Below are positions 1 to 9,179 of a DNA stretch of 41,756 bases, in pieces. The notes beneath the pieces are model-generated. The model was not told the DNA's origin. It searched no databases and worked only from the letters and a program-made list of their open reading frames with translations. The position numbers and the translations under genes are program-made. Origin of the DNA: Collinsella sp. (GTDB taxonomy: Bacteria > Actinomycetota > Coriobacteriia > Coriobacteriales > Coriobacteriaceae). Where the stretch lies: NCBI GenBank assembly GCA_018378775.1, contig JAGZWV010000010.1:1-41756 (forward strand), written 5' to 3'. Position 1 is the stretch's first letter. Every line of letters begins with the position of its first letter.

Positions 1-2
1 TC

Positions 3-86
3 GAGGCCGGACTTCCGCTCGATTGGGACAGGCAAGCCTTCGAGGCCGAGCGCAAAATGGATTCTAAAAAACACCTTGCCAAATAG
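3..86 (+). CDS. C-terminal tail of an unidentified protein (5' end outside window)
   Basis: An open frame runs in from the left edge and ends at a TAG at 84-86. It encodes 27 residues beginning EAGLPLDWDRQAF and ending KKHLAK. The codon choice is mostly GC-ending like the neighbours, and a strong hairpin follows 15 bases after the stop, which fits a gene end. The piece is too short to assign a family. It would be convergent with the opp operon. Confidence 0.45.
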   Translation, partial: EAGLPLDWDRQAFEAERKMDSKKHLAK

Positions 87-101
87 GAGCGTCAGGACGG
101 A

Positions 102-136
102 GGAAGCCCCGCAGCGCGCAGCGCTGCGGGGCTTCC
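102..136. terminator. Perfect 16-bp GC-rich hairpin between convergent genes
   Basis: Arms 102-117 and 121-136 are perfect complements with a 3-base loop. It lies between the stop of the partial plus-strand gene and the stop of oppF, so it can serve both. Neither side has a clear U-tract, so it may act as a 3'-end stabiliser or a weak terminator rather than a classical intrinsic one. Confidence 0.55.
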
Positions 137-196
137 GACATGTCCGAGGACGTTCTGAAAAGTAACAACAGGTCGGGCCCGGACGAAAACAACCGA

Positions 197-1225
197 CTAC
201 AGGTCGATGTGCGATTCCTTGATCGGGAACGGCTCGGCGAAGTGACAGGCGCAGCAGTGACCCGGGGCAACTTCCTTAAACTCGGGAAGTTTCTCGGAGC
301 AGATGCCCTGAGCGATCGGGCAGCGCGTGTGGAAACGGCAGCCGGTCGGCGGATCCAGCGGCGACGGCGGATCGCCAGCGAGGATGATACGCTTGCGGGT
401 CTTCTGGATATCCGGATCGGGCACCGGCACAGCAGACAGCAGTGACTGCGTGTACGGGTGGTGCGGCTCACTATAGAGCGTCTTCCAGTCCGAAACCTCG
501 ACCATCTTGCCCAGGTACATAACGGCAACGCGATCGGAGATGTGCTGCACGACGGAGAGGTCGTGAGCAATGAAGAGATAAGCAGTACCGAACTTGTCCT
601 GGAGCTCCTTAAGAAGGTTCAGGACCTGGGCCTGAATGGATACGTCAAGTGCAGAGACAGGCTCGTCGCAGATGATCAGCTTGGGCTTCAGAGCGAACGC
701 GCGGGCAATGCCGACACGCTGACGCTGACCGCCGGAGAACTCGTGCGGATAGCGGTTGATGTGCTCGGGGTTCAGACCGACGACGTCCAGCAGCTCGCGG
801 ACACGCTCAATACGCTCCTCCTTGGTGCCCACGCCGTGAATGGTCATGGGCTCGGAGACGATCTCGCCGATGGTCATACGAGGGTTGAGCGAAGCATAGG
901 GATCCTGGAAGATAAACTGCATCTCGCGACGCATGTCCTTGATCTCATGTTTGCTCATCTCGGCAACATCTTTGCCCTGGAAGAACACCTTACCGGCGGT
1001 CGGCTTGGTCAAGCGCATGATGGTGCGACCCGTCGTGGACTTACCGCAACCAGACTCACCAACCAGACCAAAGGTCTCGCCAGGATAAATCTCAAAAGAG
1101 ATGTCATTTACAGCAGAGACGACACGCTTGGAAAAACGCTTGGCGAACATGCCGGACTCAGCGGGGAACTCCTTAGAGAGGTGCTCGACCTTCAGCAACG
1201 GAGTACGCTCGTTGGTATCTGCCAT
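197..1225 (-). CDS. oppF: Oligopeptide ABC transporter ATP-binding protein OppF
   Basis: Cytoplasmic ATPase, one of the two nucleotide-binding subunits of an Opp/Dpp importer. Visible are Walker A GESGCGKST (about 56-64), a Q-loop FQDP, the signature FSGGQRQR, and Walker B LIICDEP followed by SALD. The C-terminal oligopeptide-transporter region has the usual cysteine pattern (GCRFHTRCP, then GHCCACH). At 342 residues it is of normal length. The start ATG shares a base with the oppD stop (TAATG), and GGGAGG lies about 8 bases upstream. It is the last gene of the oppABCDF operon. Both ATPases look intact. Peptide specificity cannot be read from this subunit. Confidence 0.95.
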   Translation of the reverse strand: MADTNERTPLLKVEHLSKEFPAESGMFAKRFSKRVVSAVNDISFEIYPGETFGLVGESGCGKSTTGRTIMRLTKPTAGKVFFQGKDVAEMSKHEIKDMRREMQFIFQDPYASLNPRMTIGEIVSEPMTIHGVGTKEERIERVRELLDVVGLNPEHINRYPHEFSGGQRQRVGIARAFALKPKLIICDEPVSALDVSIQAQVLNLLKELQDKFGTAYLFIAHDLSVVQHISDRVAVMYLGKMVEVSDWKTLYSEPHHPYTQSLLSAVPVPDPDIQKTRKRIILAGDPPSPLDPPTGCRFHTRCPIAQGICSEKLPEFKEVAPGHCCACHFAEPFPIKESHIDL

Positions 1226-2316
1226 TACGCCTCGCCTCCCTTCTTGGAATCCTTGCGCGTACGGGACGTCTCAGGAGCGTTCTTGAGAAACTCGGGGTCA
1301 CCGGAGTAGTGGCATGCAGAGTAATGACCAGACTCGGTGACAACGCGCTCGGGGCGCTGCTTGCGGCACTTATCGGTCGCATAGGGACAACGAGGCGAGA
1401 ACACGCAGCCCTCGGGCAGGTTCATGAGCGAAGGCGGGTTGCCGTGAATCGGCGTAAGCGGCTTCTTCTCTTCGATGGCCTGCTCCGGGATGGAGCGGAT
1501 AAGGCCCCAGGTGTAGGGGTGGCGGCTCTCGTAGAAGATTTCCTCAGCAGTACCGAACTCGACGGGACGGCCGGCGTACATAACCATGATCTTGTCGGCC
1601 ATGTCGGCGACGACGCCCAGGTCATGGGTAATCATGATGATGGCGTTGCCGTTCTTCTCCTGCATTTCCTGCATAAGCTCAATAATCTGAGCCTGGATGG
1701 TAACGTCCAGAGCCGTCGTGGGCTCGTCGGCAATCAGAATATCGGGATCGCAGGCAAGAGCCATGGCAATCATGACGCGCTGACGCATACCGCCAGAGAA
1801 CTGGTGCGGATACTCGTTGACGCGCTTCTCGGGCTCGGGAATACCAACGAGGTCCAAAAGCTCGGTGGCACGCTTGAGTGCCTCCTGCTTGGAGTAGCCA
1901 CGGTGCAGACGAAGGCCCTCACCCACCTGCTTGCCGATCTTATAGACCGGGTTCAAGGAGGTCATAGGGTCTTGAAAGATCATCGCGATATCGTTGCCGC
2001 GAATGTGCTGCATCTCTTCCTCGGTCATCTCGAGGATAGAACGACCGCGATAGCGAACGTCGCCGCCCTCGATCTTCCCCGGAGGCATCGAGATAAGGCC
2101 CATGATGGTCATGGCGGTCACGGACTTACCGGAGCCGGACTCACCGACGACGCCAAGGGTCTCGCCGCGATCGAGCGTGTAGGAGACACCGTCGACAGCG
2201 CGAACGACGCCATCCTCGGTGTGGAAATACATCTTAAGGTCATCGACCTCGAGCAGATGCTGGCCCTCAGGAACCGGCTGGTCCTTCAGGTCCACATAGT
2301 TCTTGTTCTTCTTCAT
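1225..2316 (-). CDS. oppD: Oligopeptide ABC transporter ATP-binding protein OppD
   Basis: Partner ATPase of OppF in the membrane-bound peptide importer. Walker A GESGSGKS is at about residues 58-65, the signature is FSGGMRQR, and Walker B is ILIADEP followed by TTALD. The C-terminal extension carries GCVFSPRCP and GHYSACHY, typical of OppD/DppD. It has 363 residues. The ATG lies 2 bases after the oppC stop and has only a poor Shine-Dalgarno match, so translation is probably coupled to oppC. Confidence 0.95.
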   Translation of the reverse strand: MKKNKNYVDLKDQPVPEGQHLLEVDDLKMYFHTEDGVVRAVDGVSYTLDRGETLGVVGESGSGKSVTAMTIMGLISMPPGKIEGGDVRYRGRSILEMTEEEMQHIRGNDIAMIFQDPMTSLNPVYKIGKQVGEGLRLHRGYSKQEALKRATELLDLVGIPEPEKRVNEYPHQFSGGMRQRVMIAMALACDPDILIADEPTTALDVTIQAQIIELMQEMQEKNGNAIIMITHDLGVVADMADKIMVMYAGRPVEFGTAEEIFYESRHPYTWGLIRSIPEQAIEEKKPLTPIHGNPPSLMNLPEGCVFSPRCPYATDKCRKQRPERVVTESGHYSACHYSGDPEFLKNAPETSRTRKDSKKGGEA

Positions 2317-2318
2317 CC

Positions 2319-3254
2319 TTATGCGTCCTTCATCTTGACGTCGAGGGCGTCGCGCAGACCATCACCCAACAGGGTGAAGGCGAGCACCGTCGAGAGAATT
2401 GCCAGACCGGGCATGATCATCATCCAGGGAGCGGTCAGAAGATACTGCTGACCGTCCTGAATCATGGAGCCCCACGAAGGCGTAGGCGGAATAACGCCCA
2501 TGCCGAGGAAGGACAGAGCGGACTCGGTCAGAATGGCGCCACCAATGTTCATGGTCGCGTAGACCACGATGGAGGCGACGGAGTTCGGGAAGATGTGACG
2601 CACGACGATACGAGCATCAGATGCACCCATCGCGCGCGCAGCATCAACATAGTCGTTTTCCTTGACCGTCAAGATTGCAGAGCGGAAGACGCGCGCAATC
2701 GAAGGCCAGCCGAGAATACCGATGGCGATAAAGACGTTCTGAAGGCCACGGCCGATAACGGCGATCATGGCGACAACGAACAGCACGTACGGGAACGCCA
2801 GGAAGATGTCCGCACAGCGCATGATGATCGTATCCCAGATGCCGCCGTAGAAACCCGCCAGAGCACCCATGACCAGACCGATCAGCGTGGAGATCGCGGT
2901 GGCCATAATGCCGACGGACAGCGAAACGCGCGCACCGTAGATAACGCGGACGAGAATGTCACGACCAAGGGCGTCGGTGCCAAACGGGTGCTCTGCACAC
3001 GGAGCCAGCAGCGACGTCTCGGCCATAGTGGTCGAGTCGGAAGCCGTCGGCGAACCGAGCCAGGGCTTAGCCCACAGATCTGCGGTCAGTGCAACCACAA
3101 CGACGATGATGATCCAGCAGACACCGATAACGGCGAGCTTGTTCTTACGAAGACGCTTAAAAGCGTCGCCCCACAGCGTGCGGGACTTGGCGGGAGCAGA
3201 TGCGGCCTTGGTGGCGGTAGCCTGCTCCTGAGACTGAGAATCAGTTTCCTGCAT
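2319..3254 (-). CDS. oppC: Oligopeptide ABC transporter permease OppC
   Basis: Integral membrane permease of the BPD_transp_1 family (311 aa). After a roughly 25-residue Ser/Ala/Gln-rich cytoplasmic head it has the OppC N-terminal TM (LAVIGVCWIIIVVVVAL), the FGTDALGRDI motif, and an EAA-type coupling loop (DYVDAARAMGASDARI) that contacts the ATPase. GGAGG lies 8 bases before the ATG. It pairs with OppB to form the channel, and lies 14 bases after oppB. Confidence 0.94.
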   Translation of the reverse strand: MQETDSQSQEQATATKAASAPAKSRTLWGDAFKRLRKNKLAVIGVCWIIIVVVVALTADLWAKPWLGSPTASDSTTMAETSLLAPCAEHPFGTDALGRDILVRVIYGARVSLSVGIMATAISTLIGLVMGALAGFYGGIWDTIIMRCADIFLAFPYVLFVVAMIAVIGRGLQNVFIAIGILGWPSIARVFRSAILTVKENDYVDAARAMGASDARIVVRHIFPNSVASIVVYATMNIGGAILTESALSFLGMGVIPPTPSWGSMIQDGQQYLLTAPWMMIMPGLAILSTVLAFTLLGDGLRDALDVKMKDA

Positions 3255-3268
3255 GAGACGTACCTCCC

Positions 3269-4306
3269 TTAGGCCTTATCCGACGGACCGCCAAGGCGGA
3301 TGCGTGGGTCGAGGAATGCATAGCTAATGTCGACGAGCAGGTTGATCACCATAACGACGACGACGATGAGCGTAACGCCGCCCATAACGATGGGCCAGTC
3401 ACGCATGCTAATGGCGCGATAGACCTCATAGCCGATACCGGGCCAGTTAAAGACCGTCTCGGTCAGGATGGCGCCCGAAAGCATGCCACCAAAGTCGACA
3501 CCAATATAGGTAACGACGGGGATGAGTGCATTCTTAAGCGCATGCTTGACGATGATCGCGCGATTGGAGAGACCCTTCGCCTTTGCCGTACGGATGTAAT
3601 CCTGGTTCATGACGTCAAGCAGCTGCGAGCGCATAATGCGGGCAGCATAAGCGGTCGAAACCGAAGCCAGCGTAATGGTCGGAAGCACATAGTGCATCCA
3701 ATCCTGATACTGAGAGCTGGAACCGCCGGCACCCGAGATCGGCATGGAGATTGCACCGCCCGTGGCGTCCTTGAGGATGACGCCAAAGAACAGCTGCAGC
3801 AACATACCGAGCCAGAAGGCCGGGACCGCAACGAGGATCGACGTGGTGAGCGTTACCAAAATATCCCAGAAGGAATAACGCTTTACCGCCGAAATGATAC
3901 CCGCACCGATACCCATAATTGCCTCGAGCACGATGGCGCACGCGGCAAGTTTGACCGTATACGGATACTTCTGGGCAAAGATATCCGTAACCGGCAGCTT
4001 GCGCTGATACGAATTGCCCAGATCGCCATGAAGCAGGCCGTTCATGTAATACAAGTAACGGTCCACGAGCGACGTTTGAACGGGGTCGCCGTTCTCGTCA
4101 AGGATCGCGTTGCCGTCCTCGTCCGTCTGGACCAGGTGATAGCGAACGCGAAGCTGAAGCTCCACCTCGGGGGACAGAGCCTTGTCTCCACCGATCAGCT
4201 TGATCGGATCTCCCGGCACGATATTCTGGAGGGCGAACAGAATCAGCGTAACGCCCAAAAACACCGGGATGAACTGAAGCACACGTTTAACGATGTACTT
4301 ACCCAT
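3269..4306 (-). CDS. oppB: Oligopeptide ABC transporter permease OppB
   Basis: Integral membrane permease (345 aa) of the OppB/DppB type. The N-terminal helix VKRVLQFIPVFLGVTLILFAL and the NIVPGDP motif are characteristic, as is the coupling loop DYIRTAKAKGLSNRAI near residue 240. Between the first TM and the channel domain is an extracellular stretch of about 60 residues with an acidic segment (DEDGNAILDENGDP). GGGGAG precedes the ATG. The gene is separated from oppA by about 155 bases that contain a hairpin, which would let the binding protein be made in excess. Confidence 0.94.
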   Translation of the reverse strand: MGKYIVKRVLQFIPVFLGVTLILFALQNIVPGDPIKLIGGDKALSPEVELQLRVRYHLVQTDEDGNAILDENGDPVQTSLVDRYLYYMNGLLHGDLGNSYQRKLPVTDIFAQKYPYTVKLAACAIVLEAIMGIGAGIISAVKRYSFWDILVTLTTSILVAVPAFWLGMLLQLFFGVILKDATGGAISMPISGAGGSSSQYQDWMHYVLPTITLASVSTAYAARIMRSQLLDVMNQDYIRTAKAKGLSNRAIIVKHALKNALIPVVTYIGVDFGGMLSGAILTETVFNWPGIGYEVYRAISMRDWPIVMGGVTLIVVVVMVINLLVDISYAFLDPRIRLGGPSDKA

Positions 4307-4337
4307 ACCACTCCCCTATCTAGGGATTAACCTAAAT

Positions 4338-4365
4338 GGGATGCCGATCGCCAGACCGGCATCCC
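4338..4365 (-). other. Intercistronic hairpin between oppA and oppB
   Basis: A 9-bp perfect stem (4338-4346 with 4357-4365) with a 10-base loop lies between the oppA stop and the oppB start. On the minus strand only ATTTAGG follows it, so it is a weak terminator at best. The position suits a partial terminator or an RNase barrier that raises binding-protein mRNA over permease mRNA. Confidence 0.55.
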
Positions 4366-4462
4366 AAAATTACCATCAGCCAGTTTACCCCAGGTTAGGG
4401 AGAACTGTATGTTTCCCATGAGGTCTACGTAAATACTTGACCCTCACGGAAGCTGCAAACTC

Positions 4463-6139
4463 TTAGGCGAGCTCAGCGGTACCCAGATCGGCGTGCTTCT
4501 GCGGATCGACATAGAGGTGCTTGATGCGATCGGAGCCGGCGATGGTGTGCGTGTAGAACATAATCGGGATGACCGGGCAGTCGGCAGCGACCATTGCATC
4601 GGCCTCCTGCATCTTAGCGACGCGCTCCTCGTCGTCAACAATAGTACGAGCCTCGTCGACCTTGGCGTCGAACTCGGGGTTGTTGTAACCGGAGCGGTTG
4701 TCGCCACCGAGGGAGTCGGAGTGGAACAGCGGATACAGGAAGTTGTCCATGATCGGGTAGTCGGCAATCCAACCCAGACGACCGAACTGATAGTTAAAGT
4801 TCTGATACTGCTCGAGCAGGGCAGACCACTCAGGGGTATCGGAGACAGCGGTAACGCCAACCTTGGCGAGGTCGCCGATGATGGACTCCATGATCTCCTT
4901 GTGACCGCCGTCCTGGTTGTAGGACAGGGTCACGCTAATGCCACGATCCCCGTTAGCGCCAGCGGGAGCAACCTTGTCGAGGTACTCGTTAGCCTTGTCG
5001 ACATCGTAGGCGCAGAACTCCCATGCGCCCTCCTTGTAGCCATCGATGCCCGGAGGAACAATGCCGTCGGCAGGAGTACGGGTACCCTTGAAGATGGTCT
5101 TGCAGATGGCCTCACGGTTAATGGCCAGGGAGATGCCCCTACGCAGGTCGGCGTTGTTGAACGGCTCGGCCGTGGTGTTGCAGGTCAGATAGTACGTGGA
5201 AGGCTCGGCGCCGAGCAGCATGCGCTCGCCGTCACCCATGGTGTAGCCGTCCTTGGACACGCCGCGATCCTTCTTGGCGGCATCGATCTGAGCGACGGGA
5301 ACGTCGCAGACATCGAGGTTACCGGCCTGGAACTCCTTATAAGCGGTCTCCATGTCCTTGATGACCTGGAAGTGGATGCCATCGATCTTGGCCTTGTCGC
5401 CATAGTAATCGTCGAACTTCTTGACGTTGATCTCCTGGCCATCCTCCCACTTGCCGTCCATCATGAACGGGCCGTTACCGACCGGGGCAAGATAGAAGCT
5501 CTTGACATCGGACTCGGCGCACTCGGGAACCGGGGCCAGAGCCGGATGAGAGGCGACGAAGGGGAAGTCGGCGTAAGCGGAAGACAGCTTGACGACGAGG
5601 GTCTCATCGTCGGGGCACGTAACACCGCTGAGCTCGGTAGCGTTACCGGCAAGCAGGTCGTCATAGCCCTCGACCATGGAAAGGTGATAGGAGACCTCGG
5701 AAGGGCCGTACTCGGTAGCGATGGCCGACTTGGTGTTGACCAGACGCTCCCAACCGAGCTTGAAGGACTTGGAGGTAACGTCGTCACCGTTGTGGAACTT
5801 GGCCTTCTTGATCTTGAAGGTAAACTCGGTGGCGTCGTCGTTGGACTCAAAGGACTCGCAAGCCAGCGGAACGATCTCGCCCTTCTCGGCGTCGTAAGAG
5901 GTCAGAGCGTCAAAGAGCTGGTACTCGACCTGAGTGCCCTGGTCCTCCTGGACATTGTAGGGGTCGATGCAGACCGGGTTGTTGATGTAGAAGTTCAGCG
6001 TCGAACCGGACTCAGAACCGGAAGCGTCGCCACCCTTCTTGCCACATGCGGCAAGAAAAGCCATGGAGCTCGCAGCAAGGGTGCCGCCAACAAAGGCGCG
6101 ACGACCCATAACGGGCTGGTGGAACATAGAATCAGCCAT
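4463..6139 (-). CDS. oppA: Oligopeptide-binding lipoprotein OppA
   Basis: Extracellular solute-binding protein of the SBP_bac_5 family (558 aa), tethered as a lipoprotein and feeding OppBCDF. The start at 6139 is preferred over an upstream in-frame start because AAGGAGGA sits 4-5 bases before it. The signal peptide has twin arginines (MGRRAFVGG), a hydrophobic stretch and a lipobox LAAC with the lipidated Cys at residue 32, so Tat export is possible. The mature part begins with a GKKGGDASGSESGS linker. The body has typical family sequence such as FEFCAYDVDKANEYL-like helices and NREAICKTIF near the second lobe. It is the first gene of the operon. The bound peptide class is unknown. Confidence 0.92.
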   Translation of the reverse strand: MADSMFHQPVMGRRAFVGGTLAASSMAFLAACGKKGGDASGSESGSTLNFYINNPVCIDPYNVQEDQGTQVEYQLFDALTSYDAEKGEIVPLACESFESNDDATEFTFKIKKAKFHNGDDVTSKSFKLGWERLVNTKSAIATEYGPSEVSYHLSMVEGYDDLLAGNATELSGVTCPDDETLVVKLSSAYADFPFVASHPALAPVPECAESDVKSFYLAPVGNGPFMMDGKWEDGQEINVKKFDDYYGDKAKIDGIHFQVIKDMETAYKEFQAGNLDVCDVPVAQIDAAKKDRGVSKDGYTMGDGERMLLGAEPSTYYLTCNTTAEPFNNADLRRGISLAINREAICKTIFKGTRTPADGIVPPGIDGYKEGAWEFCAYDVDKANEYLDKVAPAGANGDRGISVTLSYNQDGGHKEIMESIIGDLAKVGVTAVSDTPEWSALLEQYQNFNYQFGRLGWIADYPIMDNFLYPLFHSDSLGGDNRSGYNNPEFDAKVDEARTIVDDEERVAKMQEADAMVAADCPVIPIMFYTHTIAGSDRIKHLYVDPQKHADLGTAELA

Positions 6140-6380
6140 GCCATCCTCCTTATGAGATAGGACAAAGAAATGTTCAGTCGGACACATGTCGAAACAATCC
6201 GATCCGAACCATCAAAACGCCGCCCGCTGCTATGGCTGGTTATGCACAACGGACCAACGTTTTGCAATACAGTAGCGCATTTTATACACAATTTGGGGCT
6301 AATTCCGGTTAACGGTCGAGAATTTCTTTAGTTGGGCGAAGTATGTGGGGATATTTTGACTCTGTTACAAATATGTAAAC
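6140..6380 (-). promoter_or_regulatory. Leader/promoter region of the opp operon
   Basis: About 240 non-coding, AT-richer bases upstream of oppA. A TATAAA-like -10 box reads on the minus strand at 6281-6286, but no convincing -35 lies 16-18 bases upstream of it. If used, it gives a 5' leader of roughly 135 bases. I see no other gene or clear riboswitch here. Confidence 0.3.
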
Positions 6381-6412
6381 AAAAAGGGTCCCGCACTTAC
6401 GGGACCCTTTTT
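6381..6412 (-). terminator. Intrinsic terminator after secG
   Basis: Arms 6381-6392 and 6401-6412 form a stem with a GGGTCCC core and a short loop, flanked by runs of A and T. Read on the minus strand it ends in a U-tract directly downstream of secG, so it separates secG from the opp operon. It would also work on the plus strand. Confidence 0.85.
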
Positions 6413-6433
6413 GAATATTTATGCGGCTCGTGC

Positions 6434-6688
6434 TTAGTAGCCGACGATGCCCTGCGGGAAGAAGAACATGCACAGCACGACGCACACGGCAAACACGACA
6501 GCCATGATGACGGTCAGTCGGTCGAGGTTCTGCTCCATGACGCCCGTGGCAGAGCTGGAGTTATACAGCGAGCTAGCGATCATATCCGAAACGCCGGTGC
6601 CCTTACCGGAATGCATCAGGACGAGAATCGTCAGCGCCACGGCAGAGACAGCCCAAACGACAAACAGAAGAATCTGGAACGGACCCAT
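6434..6688 (-). CDS. secG: Protein translocase subunit SecG
   Basis: Small membrane protein (84 aa) that supports SecYEG protein export. It has two hydrophobic helices (about residues 5-24 and 58-78) joined by a loop with HSGKGTGVSDMI, the conserved SecG segment. AAGGAG lies 7 bases before the ATG. It follows the glycolytic genes, as in many Gram-positive genomes, but a terminator after gpmI separates it, so it probably has its own promoter in 6689-6795. Confidence 0.93.
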   Translation of the reverse strand: MGPFQILLFVVWAVSAVALTILVLMHSGKGTGVSDMIASSLYNSSSATGVMEQNLDRLTVIMAVVFAVCVVLCMFFFPQGIVGY

Positions 6689-6792
6689 AGATAAGCTCCT
6701 TAATAGAACAGTTTAAACTCCAGTACTGTACCACAATCCCCCGCTCTCCCCTACCTGCCACTCAAGGACGAGGTGGAAATGGCAGAAATACC

Positions 6793-6827
6793 AAAAAGGG
6801 GGTTGTCCGGTTGTGGACAACCCCCTT
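6793..6827 (-). terminator. Intrinsic terminator of the pgk-tpiA-gpmI operon
   Basis: A 13-bp perfect stem (6796-6808 with 6815-6827) and a 6-base loop, followed on the minus strand by five U. It lies 25 bases after the gpmI stop. Confidence 0.9.
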
Positions 6828-6852
6828 ACTAGAAAACGGTATTTGTTTTCTA

Positions 6853-8406
6853 TTAGGCCTCGGTGGCGAGCACGCGGCCCGTCATCTCGGCGGAAGGCTC
6901 AATACCAGCCATGGTGAGCATGGTCGGAGCGATATCGGAAAGACGGCCGTCCTCGATACCGGTGAGCTTGGCCTTCTCATCAACGATGATGAACGGCACA
7001 CGGTTGGTGGTGTGAGCCGTGAACGGATGCTTGGAACCGTCGGAAGCAACGTCAAACATGTGGTCGGCGTTGCCGTGGTCGGCGGTGATCAGCGCAAAGC
7101 CGCCCTTGGCGAGAATCGCCGGGACAACCTTGGACAGGGCATCGTCAACAGCCTCGACGGCCTTAACGGCGGCGTCGAAGACACCGGTGTGACCAACCAT
7201 GTCGCAGTTCGCGAAGTTCACGATGTAGAAATCAGCGCGATCCTCGTTGATGGCGGCGACAAGCTTCTCGGTAACCTCGGGAGCGCTCATCTCGGGCTGC
7301 AGATCATAGGTAGCGACCTTGGGGGAAGCGACGAGCACGCGCTCCTCGCCTTCCTTGGGCTCCTCGATGCCGCCGTTGAGGAAGAACGTCACGTGGGCGT
7401 ACTTCTCGGTCTCGGCGGTGTGCAGCTGCTTCAGGCCATTGGCGGCGATAACGTCGGCCAGAACGTTCTCGGGGAACGTCTTGGGGAAGGCGACCTCGAC
7501 GTCAAACGTCGGATCGTACTCGGTCATCGTCACAAAGTGCGAAAGCTTGATCTGCTCGCGCTCAAAGCCGTCGAACTCCTTGTCCGTGAACACGCGGGTC
7601 ATCTGACGAGCGCGGTCGGGACGGAAGTTGAAGAAGATAGCCGCGTCGCCCTCGTGGATGCCCTCGTTGTGGGCAGCGAAGGGCTCGACGAACTCGTCGC
7701 CGCGCTGATCCTTCTCGTAGTAGGCCTTGATACCGGCAACGGGGTCGACATCGGCATCGGACGCGTTGACCATGACGTCGTAGGCGCGCTGGATGCGCTC
7801 CCAACGATTATCGCGGTCCATGGCCCAATAACGGCCCGAGACGGTGGCAACGCGAGCGTCGCAACCGGTCTCCTCGGAGATCTTAGCCAGGAAGGCGCAG
7901 AACTCACTCATGTAGCCAGCGCCGGACTGCGGGTCAACGTCGCGGCCATCCATGAAGGCGTGGACGCGAACGGTCTTGACACCGTGCTCGGCAGCCATCT
8001 TGACCAGAGCCTCGACGTGGTTCATGTGAGAATGAACACCGCCAGGGCTCATAAGGCCCATGAGGTGAAGAGTCTTGCCGTCAGCCTTGACGTCGTCCAT
8101 AGCCTTGACGAAGACCTCGTTCTTGGCGATGGAGCCGTCCTTGATGGCGTTGTTGATGCGCGAAAGCTCCTGGAACACGATGCGGCCGGCACCGATGTTG
8201 AGGTGACCCACCTCGGAGTTGCCCATCTGGCCATCGGGAAGACCCACGTCCTCGCCCGAAGCGCCGAGCGTGGTGTGGGGATACTTCTCGTACAGGCTAT
8301 CAAGGAAGGGCGTCTTGGCAGCGGCGACGGCGTTCTCGCCATCGGACGGAGCCAGGCCGCAGCCGTCCATGATGATCAGGAGTGCAGGAAGATGACGTTG
8401 TGCCAT
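6853..8406 (-). CDS. gpmI: 2,3-bisphosphoglycerate-independent phosphoglycerate mutase
   Basis: Interconverts 3- and 2-phosphoglycerate in glycolysis (517 aa, normal length) using two Mn ions and a phosphoserine intermediate. The N-terminal metal Asp is in IIMDGCGL (Asp14) and the catalytic Ser is in GQMGNSEVGH (Ser64). HAFMDGRDVDP and the C-terminal metal motifs (NFANCDMVGHTG and ITADHGNAD) are present. The ATG is 5 bases after the tpiA stop with a modest AGGA site, so it is the third gene of the pgk-tpiA-gpmI operon and is likely coupled. Confidence 0.96.
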   Translation of the reverse strand: MAQRHLPALLIIMDGCGLAPSDGENAVAAAKTPFLDSLYEKYPHTTLGASGEDVGLPDGQMGNSEVGHLNIGAGRIVFQELSRINNAIKDGSIAKNEVFVKAMDDVKADGKTLHLMGLMSPGGVHSHMNHVEALVKMAAEHGVKTVRVHAFMDGRDVDPQSGAGYMSEFCAFLAKISEETGCDARVATVSGRYWAMDRDNRWERIQRAYDVMVNASDADVDPVAGIKAYYEKDQRGDEFVEPFAAHNEGIHEGDAAIFFNFRPDRARQMTRVFTDKEFDGFEREQIKLSHFVTMTEYDPTFDVEVAFPKTFPENVLADVIAANGLKQLHTAETEKYAHVTFFLNGGIEEPKEGEERVLVASPKVATYDLQPEMSAPEVTEKLVAAINEDRADFYIVNFANCDMVGHTGVFDAAVKAVEAVDDALSKVVPAILAKGGFALITADHGNADHMFDVASDGSKHPFTAHTTNRVPFIIVDEKAKLTGIEDGRLSDIAPTMLTMAGIEPSAEMTGRVLATEA

Positions 8407-8411
8407 ATGTC

Positions 8412-9179
8412 CTACTCGCCTGCCTTGACGACCATAGAGGCGAAGTCGGCAGCCTTGAGCGAAGCGCCGCCCACGAGGGCGCCGTCAACGTCGGGCTTGG
8501 CGACGAGCTCGGCGATGTTACCGGGCTTGGCAGAGCCACCATAGAGAACGCGAATGCCGTTAGCGAGCTCCTCGCCGAACATCTCCTTGAGGGTCTCACG
8601 GATAGCGCCGCAGACCTCCTGAGCGTCCTCGGCGGTAGCGGTCTTGCCGGTGCCGATGGCCCAGATGGGCTCGTAGGCCACGACGACCTGCTTGGGGCAG
8701 GTGATCTCAAGACCAGCAAGGCCAGCCTTGACCTGGTTCACGACGTGCTCGACATAGGTGCCAGCCTCGCGGACCTCAAGGGACTCGCCGCAGCAGAAGA
8801 CGGGAACAAGACCTGCGGCAACGAGGGCCTTGGCCTTCATGTTCTGATCCTCGTCGGTCTCGTGGAAGTAGTCGCGACGCTCAGAGTGACCGATGATGCA
8901 GTAGGTGCAGCCAGCGGACTTGAGCATGTCGCAAGAGGACTCACCGGTGAAGGCACCCTTGGCCTCCCAGTACACGTTCTGTGCACCGAGGGCGATGGGG
9001 GCAGCCTGAATGCGGTCATGAACCGTGGTGATGTCGATGGTCGGAGGGCAGACGAGCACCTCGACGCCAGCCGGAACCTCGGGCAGAGCCTGAGCCAGCT
9101 CGTCGGCGAGCTTGGCGGCCTCGGCGACGTCGTTGTTCATCTTCCAGTTACCAGCGATAAGAAGGGTGCGATTAGGCAT
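8412..9179 (-). CDS. tpiA: Triosephosphate isomerase
   Basis: Interconverts dihydroxyacetone phosphate and glyceraldehyde-3-phosphate (255 aa from the chosen start). Substrate residues are in GNWKMN (Asn11, Lys13), the catalytic His in IIGHSERR, the catalytic Glu in AYEPIWAIGTG, and the phosphate loop is LYGGSAKPGN. The start MPNRTLLIAGNWK at 9179 fits the family; an upstream in-frame start would add a foreign 21-residue head. It overlaps the pgk stop by 8 bases, with GGAGG 9 bases upstream. Confidence 0.96.
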   Translation of the reverse strand: MPNRTLLIAGNWKMNNDVAEAAKLADELAQALPEVPAGVEVLVCPPTIDITTVHDRIQAAPIALGAQNVYWEAKGAFTGESSCDMLKSAGCTYCIIGHSERRDYFHETDEDQNMKAKALVAAGLVPVFCCGESLEVREAGTYVEHVVNQVKAGLAGLEITCPKQVVVAYEPIWAIGTGKTATAEDAQEVCGAIRETLKEMFGEELANGIRVLYGGSAKPGNIAELVAKPDVDGALVGGASLKAADFASMVVKAGE

